Below, in pieces: positions 14,486 to 22,180 of a DNA stretch of 64,000 nt; position 1 is the first letter of the stretch; every line of letters starts with the position of its first letter. Origin of the DNA: Collinsella sp. An7. GTDB lineage: Bacteria > Actinomycetota > Coriobacteriia > Coriobacteriales > Coriobacteriaceae. The notes beneath the pieces are model-generated. The model saw nothing but the letters and a program-made list of their open reading frames with translations. It ran no database searches and was not told the DNA's origin. The stretch lies in assembly GCF_002159335.1 (NCBI RefSeq), contig NZ_NFHP01000003.1, positions 248,001 to 312,000 of the forward strand. Reading direction: 5' to 3'. The position numbers and the translations under genes are program-made.

Positions 14486-15421
14486 ATGGAGCACATCGAG
14501 AAGGGCAATGCGGGCGAGGCGCAACCGCTCACCGTGGGTGTGCTCGGTCTCGGGCTCATCGGTGGGAGCTTTGCCAAGGCCTACGCTCGTGCCGGGGCAC
14601 GCGTGATAGCCTTTGACCCCGACGAGGACACCATGGACGCCGCCCGTGTCGAGACGGTCTCCGGCGTGCTCAACGCAGGCTCCCTTACAGCATGCGACCT
14701 CATCGTGCTCGCCGCCTACCCCGAGGCATGCGTCGCCTGGCTCGAGAAAAACGCCGAAGCTCTCGGGCGAGCCACCGCCGAGCGAGCCGCGAGCCAAGAC
14801 AGCGAGACATCCGCCGGGCCCATCGTGATCGATACCGCAGGTGTTAAGAGCGCCGTCTGCGAGCGTGCCTTTGCCTTGGCGTGTGAGTACAACTTCTCGT
14901 TTGTGGGCACCCATCCCATGGCGGGCACCGAGCACTCCGGGTTTGCGCATGCCCGCGCCGACCTCTTCCGGGGCGCCCCGATGGTCCTCGTGCCGCCCGA
15001 GCTCGACGACATCAGCCGCCTCACGCTCCTCGACCGCGTCCACACGCTCCTCGGCCCCGTGGGGTTCGGCTCGTTCAGCGTCACCACACCCGAAGCGCAC
15101 GACCGCACCATCGCCTTTACGAGTCAGCTAGCGCACGTGGTCTCCAACGCGTACGTCAAGAGTCCCACCGCGCAGGAGCATCACGGCTTCTCGGCCGGAA
15201 GCTACCGTGACCTCACGCGCGTGGCGCACCTCAACCCGCGCATGTGGTCGGAGCTCATGGTTGAGAACGCCGACAACCTAAGCTATGAGGTCACAACCAT
15301 AATCGACGCACTCACCGCCTATCGCGACGCACTCGACGCACGAGACACCGAGCGGCTCCGCATGCTCCTTGCCGAGGGCGACCGCATCAAGCGCTCGCTC
15401 GATGACGAACGGGAGGTCTAG
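14486..15421 (+). CDS. tyrA: Prephenate dehydrogenase
   Basis: It oxidatively decarboxylates prephenate to 4-hydroxyphenylpyruvate, the committed tyrosine step. The 311-residue protein has the NAD-binding motif GLGLIGGS (21-28), the catalytic-region motif THPMAGTEHSG, and helical dimer-domain motifs FTSQLAHVVSNAYV and GGS-like FSAGSYRDLTRVA. No ACT domain is evident at the C-terminus. GGGAGG precedes the ATG. It is 63 bp downstream of aroF in the same operon. Confidence 0.93.
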   Translation: MEHIEKGNAGEAQPLTVGVLGLGLIGGSFAKAYARAGARVIAFDPDEDTMDAARVETVSGVLNAGSLTACDLIVLAAYPEACVAWLEKNAEALGRATAERAASQDSETSAGPIVIDTAGVKSAVCERAFALACEYNFSFVGTHPMAGTEHSGFAHARADLFRGAPMVLVPPELDDISRLTLLDRVHTLLGPVGFGSFSVTTPEAHDRTIAFTSQLAHVVSNAYVKSPTAQEHHGFSAGSYRDLTRVAHLNPRMWSELMVENADNLSYEVTTIIDALTAYRDALDARDTERLRMLLAEGDRIKRSLDDEREV

Positions 15422-15427
15422 ATACCC

Positions 15428-16630
15428 ATGGCAGCCATCCAGATCGACGTCAACGTTTCCACCCCCTATCGAGTCCACATCGGAACACGGCTCCTCGAGG
15501 AGGTCGGGCAGATTGTACGGCCGCTCATCAACGGCAAGAAGTGCGCGATCGTAACCGACTCCAACGTGGGTCCGCTCTATGCGCACATCGTGCGGCAGAG
15601 TCTCGAAGGCGCAGGCTTCTCGGTGGCGACGTTTACCTTTGAGGCCGGCGAGGAGCGCAAGACGCTTGCGACCTACGGAGAGATTCTTGAATTCCTCGCT
15701 GTGCATGAGCTCGACCGCGGCGATGCCGTCATTGCACTCGGCGGCGGCGTGGTGGGCGACATGGCGGGATTTGCCGCTGCAACCTACCTGCGCGGCATCG
15801 CCTACGTGCAGGTTCCCACGAGCCTGCTCGCCATGGTCGACTCGTCGGTGGGTGGCAAGTGCGCCGTCGACCTCTCGGAGGGAAAGAACCTCGCCGGCGC
15901 CTTTTGGCAGCCGCGCGCCGTCATCGCCGACGTGGGCTGCCTCGGCACCCTCACGCCCGAGCGGCTCGCCGACGGCTGCGGCGAGGTGATCAAGCACGCG
16001 GTCATCGCCGACCCTGCGCTCTTTGCCGCGCTGGAGGAGGCACCGCTCACTTTTGACCTTCTCACCTCGAACCTCGGACTCGTTGCCGCCATCGTGGCAC
16101 GCAACGTAGAGATTAAGCGCGACGTGGTCGCAGCCGACGAGCGCGAGCTCGGACTCCGCAAGATGCTCAACTTTGGCCACAGCATCGGCCACGCCATCGA
16201 GGCGCACTCCGACTACACGCTCGGCCACGGCACCTGCGTGGCTATGGGCATGGTCGCTATCTCGCGAGCCCAGGCAGCTCGCGTGGAGGCGGATCGTCAG
16301 ATCGAGTTCGACCCGGCACTCCCCGAGCGCATCGCATCGCTCTGCCAGGCGCACGGCCTTGCGACCACCTGCCCCTATCCCGCCGACGACCTCCTCGACG
16401 CAGCCCTGCACGACAAAAAGCGCCACGGGTCCACGATCGACCTCGTGATGCCGCACGGCATTGGCTCGTGCTCCATCGAGACCCACAGCATCGCCGAGTT
16501 CTTTGAGCTCATCGAGCTCGGTCTTGCGGGTGAATCGGCGAGCGAGCGTACCACAGAGGTTGCCCCTGAGAGCGCTCGCGCTGCCGAGCAGACCGCAGAA
16601 ACCATCCACGAAGGGGAGGCGCGCGCATGA
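15428..16630 (+). CDS. aroB: 3-dehydroquinate synthase
   Basis: It converts DAHP to 3-dehydroquinate, the second shikimate step, using NAD and a divalent metal. The 400-residue protein shows GGGVVGD (105-111), VPTSLLAMVDSSVGGK, metal-site GCGEVIKHAV and NFGHSIGHAIEA, and HGTCVAMGM. GGAGG precedes ATG 15428. The last approximately 40 residues (after IELGLAGES) are an acidic Ala/Glu-rich extension not needed for the fold. It overlaps aroA by ATGA. A second, degenerate homologue lies at 31737-32840. Confidence 0.95.
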   Translation: MAAIQIDVNVSTPYRVHIGTRLLEEVGQIVRPLINGKKCAIVTDSNVGPLYAHIVRQSLEGAGFSVATFTFEAGEERKTLATYGEILEFLAVHELDRGDAVIALGGGVVGDMAGFAAATYLRGIAYVQVPTSLLAMVDSSVGGKCAVDLSEGKNLAGAFWQPRAVIADVGCLGTLTPERLADGCGEVIKHAVIADPALFAALEEAPLTFDLLTSNLGLVAAIVARNVEIKRDVVAADERELGLRKMLNFGHSIGHAIEAHSDYTLGHGTCVAMGMVAISRAQAARVEADRQIEFDPALPERIASLCQAHGLATTCPYPADDLLDAALHDKKRHGSTIDLVMPHGIGSCSIETHSIAEFFELIELGLAGESASERTTEVAPESARAAEQTAETIHEGEARA

Positions 16631-17946
16631 TCGCCCAGATTACCCCCAAGCCGCTTGCGGGTATCGTCCCCGCCATCTCGTCCAAGTCGATGGCGCACCG
16701 CCTTATCATCGCGGCTGCCCTTGCCAACGGACACACCCAGATCGCGTGCTCGACCACCTGCGCCGACATCGACGCCACAGTCCGCTGCCTCACCGCGCTC
16801 GGTGCGCATATCGACCGCACGCCCGAAGGCTATGAAGTTTCCCCCATTCCCAAGAGCCGTGAGATGGGCATCCTCGCAGCACTCAAGGGAGCAACGCTCG
16901 ACTGCGGAGAGTCCGGCTCAACCCTGCGCTTTATGCTGCCCGTTGCCTGCGCGCTTGGGGCCGACGCGACCTTTACCGGGGCGGAGCGTCTGGGCGAGCG
17001 CCCGCTTGGGGACCTCGCTTCGGAACTCCTCGCCGGCGGTTGCGACCTCACCGGGCTCGGCTCCTTCCCCCTCAAGACCACGGGCCGTCTGCGCCCGGGG
17101 CGCTTTGTGCTGCCCGGTGATGTGAGCTCGCAGTACATCTCGGGCTTGCTCCTTGCAGCTCCCGTCCTCCCGGGGCGCGTTGAGGTCCTCGTGCGGGGAC
17201 GCATCGAGAGCAAGCCCTATGTAAACCTCACCATCCAAGCGCTCCACACCTTTGGTGTCGCCGTTGAGACCAAACGGCTCGTCGGCCCCACCCCCGAGGA
17301 GCCCCAGACCCTCTTCATCGTTGAGGGAGAAGGCTACCGTACCCCGGGCGCCGTCTCGGTGGAGGGTGACTGGTCCAACGCCGCCTTCTGGCTCTGCGCC
17401 GGAGCGCTCAGCCGCTACGCCGTTACCGTGCGCGGCATCTCGCTCAACTCCGTCCAGGGTGACCGCACCATCATGGCCGCGCTCGTACGCTTTGGGGCCA
17501 AGGTCACGCGCGGCACCGACGCCGCGACCGTGCGCCCAGACCGGCTGCACGGCTTTGAGCTCTCAGCCCGCGACATCCCCGACCTTGTTCCCATCGTCTC
17601 TGCGGTGGCCGCCTGCGCCGAGGGCAAAACCGTCATCCGCGACTGCGCTCGCCTGCGCATCAAGGAGTCCGACCGCCTGCTCACCACCACCGAAACGCTC
17701 CAGGCGCTCGGTGCGGACATTCGCATTGAGGGTGACAGCCTCGTCATCGAGGGCCGAGAGACACTCGACGGAGGCACCATCGAGGCGCATAACGATCATC
17801 GCATCGCCATGACCGCGGCCATCGCCGCGAGCCGCTGCGAGAGGCCCGTCACCATCGTGGGGGCGGAGGCCGTTGCCAAGTCGTACCCCTCATTCTTTGA
17901 GCACTACCGTCTGCTCGGCGGCAACGTGACGCTCAAGGAGGCATAG
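16627..17946 (+). CDS. aroA: 5-enolpyruvylshikimate-3-phosphate synthase
   Basis: It joins phosphoenolpyruvate to shikimate 3-phosphate. The 439-residue protein carries SKSMAHR (19-25), CGESGSTLRFMLP, SSQYISGLLLAAP, a catalytic-region DWSNAAFWL, RIKESDRL and NDHRIAMTAA. The GESGSTLRF form, rather than the GNAGTAMR of the E. coli class, indicates a variant close to clostridial and coriobacterial enzymes. It is translationally coupled to aroB through ATGA and followed four bases later by aroC. Confidence 0.95.
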   Translation: MIAQITPKPLAGIVPAISSKSMAHRLIIAAALANGHTQIACSTTCADIDATVRCLTALGAHIDRTPEGYEVSPIPKSREMGILAALKGATLDCGESGSTLRFMLPVACALGADATFTGAERLGERPLGDLASELLAGGCDLTGLGSFPLKTTGRLRPGRFVLPGDVSSQYISGLLLAAPVLPGRVEVLVRGRIESKPYVNLTIQALHTFGVAVETKRLVGPTPEEPQTLFIVEGEGYRTPGAVSVEGDWSNAAFWLCAGALSRYAVTVRGISLNSVQGDRTIMAALVRFGAKVTRGTDAATVRPDRLHGFELSARDIPDLVPIVSAVAACAEGKTVIRDCARLRIKESDRLLTTTETLQALGADIRIEGDSLVIEGRETLDGGTIEAHNDHRIAMTAAIAASRCERPVTIVGAEAVAKSYPSFFEHYRLLGGNVTLKEA

Positions 17947-17949
17947 ACC

Positions 17950-19143
17950 ATGAGCTCCTGTATCGGCAACGTGCTCAGGCTCTCGATCTTTGGCCAGTCG
18001 CACTCCCCCGCCATCGGCTGCACGCTCGACGGTCTGCCCGCGGGCATTCCCGTCGACCTTGCCAAGCTGCAGCGCTTTCTCGATCGACGTGCCCCAGGAC
18101 GCTCCGCCACCGCCACCTCCCGCCGCGAGGCGGACGCACCGGAGGTGCTCTCGGGCATCACCGATGGCCACACCAACGGCGCCCCTTTTGCCGCCATCAT
18201 CCGCAACACCAACACGCGCAGCCAGGACTACGCGGGGCTCCGCCGCGTGCCACGCCCCGGCCATGCCGACTATCCCGCCCGCGTAAAGTACGGCAACTGG
18301 CACGACGTTGCCGGTGGCGGGCACTTCTCGGGCCGGCTCACCGCCCCCCTGTGCATCGCAGGCGGAATCGCCCTGCAGGCGCTTGAGGGCATGGGCGTGC
18401 ACATCGCCGCCCATATCGCGAGCCTGGGACCGGAGGGCATCGAGGATGAGCCGCTTAACCCGCTGGAACTGGATGAGGAGCAACTTGGGGCCATCCTTGC
18501 AAACGAGCTTCCCTGCATCTCCGCCGCGACGGCTGCGCGCATGCAGGAGGCGATCCTCACCGCCAAGCGCGAGCTCGACAGCGTAGGCGGCGTTATCGAG
18601 TGCGCCGCCTACGGCATGCCCGTAGGTGTCGGAGACCCGATGTTTGAGGGAATCGAGAACCGCATCGCCCGCATCGCCTTCGGCATCCCCGCGGTGAAGG
18701 GCGTCGAGTTTGGTGCCGGCTTCTCCGCCGCCAACCTCACGGGCAGCGAGAACAACGATCCCTACCGCATGGTTGCCGGGCACCCGCAGCCTATCTTCAA
18801 CCGCGCAGGCGGCATCCTCGGCGGCATCTCCACCGGCATGCCCATCATCTGGCGCATGGCCGTAAAGCCCACACCCTCCATCGGCCGCACGCAGCAGAGT
18901 GTCGACCTCGATACCGGTGAGGACACCGAGCTCATCGTCCGCGGGCGGCACGACCCGTGCATCGTCCCGCGCGCCGTACCCGTGGCCGAGGCGGCCTGCG
19001 CCCTCGCTCTTCTGGATGCGCTCATTGAGGACGGGCGCTTCCCCGAGCCGGCACCGCGCGGATCGGAGCCTTGCCTCGTGGACGACCCTGCAGATGCGGG
19101 TGCCCTTTGCCCAACCTCCTCAACTCGAGCCGAGCGCATCTAG
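17950..19143 (+). CDS. aroC: Chorismate synthase
   Basis: It eliminates phosphate from EPSP to give chorismate, using reduced FMN. The 397-residue protein shows GNVLRLSIFGQSHSPAIG at the N-terminus, RPGHADYPARVKYG, GGGHFSGRLTAPLCIAGGI, and C-terminal motifs AGGILGGISTGMPI and RHDPCIVPRAVPVAEA. Its length is slightly above average because of a short C-terminal tail. It completes the shared pathway within this operon. Confidence 0.95.
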   Translation: MSSCIGNVLRLSIFGQSHSPAIGCTLDGLPAGIPVDLAKLQRFLDRRAPGRSATATSRREADAPEVLSGITDGHTNGAPFAAIIRNTNTRSQDYAGLRRVPRPGHADYPARVKYGNWHDVAGGGHFSGRLTAPLCIAGGIALQALEGMGVHIAAHIASLGPEGIEDEPLNPLELDEEQLGAILANELPCISAATAARMQEAILTAKRELDSVGGVIECAAYGMPVGVGDPMFEGIENRIARIAFGIPAVKGVEFGAGFSAANLTGSENNDPYRMVAGHPQPIFNRAGGILGGISTGMPIIWRMAVKPTPSIGRTQQSVDLDTGEDTELIVRGRHDPCIVPRAVPVAEAACALALLDALIEDGRFPEPAPRGSEPCLVDDPADAGALCPTSSTRAERI

Positions 19144-19205
19144 CCGTCAACGCTTGCCAACGCCCTAGCCCTCGACCCAACTACCCATGATGGGAGAATC
19201 CACAG

Positions 19206-20351
19206 ATGGACCTTACCGCCGTTCGCGCGCGCCTCGACCAGATCGACACGCAGCTCCTCGACCTCTTTTGCGAGCGCCTGCGTCTTGCGGGCGATGTCGC
19301 CGCCGCCAAGGCGGAGACGGGCAAGGCGATCTTTGACCCCGCTCGCGAGCGCGAGAAGCTCTTCGGCGTGGCCAAGCGCACTCCCGAGGAGTACCGACCT
19401 CAGGCTACGGCTCTATTCTCGCTCCTTATGAGCATGAACAAGGCCGAGCAGCAGCGCATCCTCGCCGCCGGCAAGCCGGACAGCATCTCTGCCCAAGCGC
19501 GCGCCTCGCTCCAGCCCGTCGATGAGCCCTTCCCCGCCACGGCGACCGTCGCCTGCCAAGGTGTGGAGGGCGCCTACAGCCAGATTGCCGCGACGCGCCT
19601 TTTCCGCACGCCGGGCATCACCTACTTTGGCACCTTTGAGGGGGTCTGCCGTGCCGTGCGCGACGGCCTCTGCCAGTACGGGGTCCTGCCCATCGAGAAC
19701 TCCACCGCGGGCTCGGTGAATGCGGTCTACGACCTCATCGCCGCCTACCGCTTCCACATCGTGCGCTCCATCCGCGTCAAGATCGATCACAACCTGCTCG
19801 CCAAACCGGGCACCGACCTTGCGAGCATCCGCGAGGTCTGGTCACACGAGCAGGCGCTCGCCCAGTGCGCCGATTACCTTGACAGCCTTGGTGTGCGCGT
19901 GCACGTGTGCGAGAACACCGCCCAAGCAGCCTCGGCCGTGGCCCAGAGCGAGCGTACTGACGTTGCCGCCCTCTCGTCGCGCGCCTGCGCCGCCCTCTAC
20001 GGGCTCGACGTCCTCGCCTCCGACGTGCAGGATTCCGACGCCAACTACACGCGCTTCGTGGTCATCTCCGCCGAGCCGCAGATCTTCCCCGGGGCGACCC
20101 GCACCTCGCTCATGCTCACCGTCTCGCACGAGCCGGGTGCCCTCTACCGCGTGCTCGAGCGGTTCTTTGCGCTCGACATCAACATCGTCAAACTCGAGAG
20201 CCGGCCCATCCCTGGACGCGACTTTGAGTTTATCTTCTACTTCGATCTCGATTGCCCGGTGGGGAGCGCGAGCCTGGCCACGCTTCTCGACGCACTTGAC
20301 GACGTGTGTGAGCGCTACTGGTACTTTGGCAGCTATACGGAGGTGCTCTAG
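19206..20351 (+). CDS. pheA: Bifunctional chorismate mutase / prephenate dehydratase
   Basis: It makes phenylpyruvate from chorismate by way of prephenate. The 381-residue protein has an AroQ-type chorismate mutase domain at about residues 1-90 (DLTAVRARLDQIDTQLLDLF). A dehydratase domain follows at about 110-285 (VACQGVEGAYSQIAA, LPIENSTAGSVNAVYD, NYTRFVVIS). A C-terminal ACT domain at about 300-375 carries GALYRVLERF and the phenylalanine-site motif ESRP, implying feedback inhibition. The stop codon directly abuts the next ATG. Confidence 0.95.
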   Translation: MDLTAVRARLDQIDTQLLDLFCERLRLAGDVAAAKAETGKAIFDPAREREKLFGVAKRTPEEYRPQATALFSLLMSMNKAEQQRILAAGKPDSISAQARASLQPVDEPFPATATVACQGVEGAYSQIAATRLFRTPGITYFGTFEGVCRAVRDGLCQYGVLPIENSTAGSVNAVYDLIAAYRFHIVRSIRVKIDHNLLAKPGTDLASIREVWSHEQALAQCADYLDSLGVRVHVCENTAQAASAVAQSERTDVAALSSRACAALYGLDVLASDVQDSDANYTRFVVISAEPQIFPGATRTSLMLTVSHEPGALYRVLERFFALDINIVKLESRPIPGRDFEFIFYFDLDCPVGSASLATLLDALDDVCERYWYFGSYTEVL

Positions 20352-21653
20352 ATGGCAGAGCTGAACGAGAACACGTTGACGCCCGGCGCGGGCGGGAGAC
20401 CCTACGGCGTGCTCGGGCGGGTGCTCGGACACAGCTACACACCGGTGATCTATCGCGAGCTTGCCGGACTTGACTACCGGCGCTTTGAACGTGAGCCCGA
20501 TGAGGTCGAAGCGTTCCTGCGCGGCGAGGAGTGGGAAGGCGTGAACGTCACCATCCCCTATAAAAAGGTTGCCGCCCAGATCGTGGACGAGCTCACCCCC
20601 GCCGCCGAGCGACTTGGCAACGTCAACACGGTAACGCGCACCGCCGACGGGCGCCTCGTGGGGGACAACACCGACTACTACGGGTTTGAGACGCTCGTAC
20701 GCTCTCTCGGCCTCGAGCTTGCCGGCAAGCGGGCGCTTGTGCTCGGCGGCCATGGCGGTGCAGGCTCAACGTGCATGACCGTTCTTGCCGACCTTGGCAT
20801 GAAAGCCATCGCAGTGACGCGTGAGCCCGACGGGGGCGACGGCATCACCTACGCGGAGCTTCCCGATTACGCCGACACGGCGCTTCTGGTCAACGCCACG
20901 CCTGTGGGAATGTTCCCCCACTGCCCCAAGGCGCCCTGCACGCTCGATGCGCTTCCCGCGCTTGAGGCCGTGATCGATATCGTCTACAACCCCGCGCGCA
21001 CCGCGCTCATGATGGAGGCCGAGCGGCGCGGCATCCCCACAGTCGGTGGGCTCCTCATGCTCGTGGCGCAGGCGGCCGGTGCCGTAAAGCGCTATACGGG
21101 CGAGGATGTCTCTATGGAGCGCATACGCCAGGTCACGCGTACGCTCGATGCGACGGAGGAGAGCATCGCCCTCATTGGCATGCCGGGAGCGGGCAAGACC
21201 CGCGTGGGCGCCGCGCTCGCCGAGATGCTGGGCCGGACGCACGTGGACGCCGACGACGCGCTCGAAGAGCGCCTTGGCACGAGCTGTGAGGCGTACATTC
21301 TCGAACATGGCGAGGACGCCTTCCGCCGTGAGGAGACCGCGATGTTGCGCGAGGTGGCGGCAAAGAGCCAGCTCGTGATCTCGTGCGGCGGCGGTGTTGT
21401 CACGCGCGACGAGAACTACCCGCTCCTTCACCAGAACAGCCGCATCGTGATGCTGGACCGCCCGCTCGAGGAACTCTCGAGCGCTGGGAGACCCATCACA
21501 GCGCGCGATGGCGTTGAACGCTTGGCGGCCGAACGCATGGAGCGCTACCGCACGTGGGCAGACGCGATCGTTGCCTCGCGCGACACACCCGCAGAGACCG
21601 CTCAGGTCGTGGCGGCAGCGCTCAAAAAACTCGAGGAGGCTGATGCGCGATGA
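20352..21653 (+). CDS. aroEK: Shikimate dehydrogenase - shikimate kinase fusion
   Basis: One 433-residue polypeptide carries two consecutive pathway activities. Residues about 15-270 are shikimate dehydrogenase: GRVLGHSYTP, VNVTIPYKK, LGNVNTV, DNTDYYGF, and the Rossmann segment VLGGHGGAGST. Residues about 275-430 are shikimate kinase: Walker A GMPGAGKTRVG, DADDALEE, FRREE, CGGGVV and GRP in the lid. The fusion could favour substrate channelling, but that is not shown. A separate shikimate kinase is encoded at 32837-33406. Confidence 0.93.
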   Translation: MAELNENTLTPGAGGRPYGVLGRVLGHSYTPVIYRELAGLDYRRFEREPDEVEAFLRGEEWEGVNVTIPYKKVAAQIVDELTPAAERLGNVNTVTRTADGRLVGDNTDYYGFETLVRSLGLELAGKRALVLGGHGGAGSTCMTVLADLGMKAIAVTREPDGGDGITYAELPDYADTALLVNATPVGMFPHCPKAPCTLDALPALEAVIDIVYNPARTALMMEAERRGIPTVGGLLMLVAQAAGAVKRYTGEDVSMERIRQVTRTLDATEESIALIGMPGAGKTRVGAALAEMLGRTHVDADDALEERLGTSCEAYILEHGEDAFRREETAMLREVAAKSQLVISCGGGVVTRDENYPLLHQNSRIVMLDRPLEELSSAGRPITARDGVERLAAERMERYRTWADAIVASRDTPAETAQVVAAALKKLEEADAR

Positions 21654-22087
21654 AGGCTCTTGTGATCAACGGCCCCAATCTCAACATGCTCGGCACCCGT
21701 GAGCCGGGCATCTACGGCACCGAGACGTACGAGACTCTCGTCGCGCTTTGCAAAGACTCGGGTCGCGAACTCGGGTTTGAAGTGGTCGAGGTCTATCAGT
21801 CCAACCACGAGGGCGCAATCATCGACAAGATCCAAGAAGCCTACGGAAGTATGGACGGCATCGTCATCAACCCGGCAGCCTACACGCACACGAGCGTGGG
21901 CATCCTCGACGCCCTCAAGGCCGTGACGCTGCCCGCGGTTGAGGTTCACATCTCGGACGTGGACGCTCGCGAGCCGTTCCGCCAGGTCTCCTATGCCGGC
22001 ATGGCCTGCTTTGCCCGCGTGACGGGCGAAGGACTTGCCGGCTACCGTCACGCACTGGAGCTGCTGCGCGACCGGCTACAGGGATAG
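21650..22087 (+). CDS. aroQ: Type II 3-dehydroquinate dehydratase
   Basis: It dehydrates 3-dehydroquinate to 3-dehydroshikimate. The 145-residue protein has NGPNLNMLGTREPGIYG with the catalytic Tyr, YQSNHEGAIIDKI, INPAAYTHTSV and VEVHISD, all typical of the dodecameric type II enzyme. It overlaps the preceding gene by ATGA and is the last gene of the operon, which thus encodes every step from DAHP to chorismate. Confidence 0.95.
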   Translation: MKALVINGPNLNMLGTREPGIYGTETYETLVALCKDSGRELGFEVVEVYQSNHEGAIIDKIQEAYGSMDGIVINPAAYTHTSVGILDALKAVTLPAVEVHISDVDAREPFRQVSYAGMACFARVTGEGLAGYRHALELLRDRLQG

Positions 22088-22088
22088 A

Positions 22089-22159
22089 TGACTCAAAATA
22101 GCCCCGTCCCCAAATGAGTCAAAAAGGGTCCGCAAGCGTAGCTGCTTGCGGACCCTTTT
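22089..22159. terminator. Bidirectional terminator between aroQ and pnp
   Basis: A 16-bp perfect stem pairs 22122-22137 with 22144-22159, with A-run and T-run flanks so it can stop transcription from both convergent genes. Just before it, TGACTCA (22089-22095) and TGAGTCA (22115-22121) flank a CCCCGTCCCC segment like the intergenic hairpins at 24977 and 30264. Confidence 0.85.
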
Positions 22160-22180
22160 CGTAAACGGCTATATCAGCGC

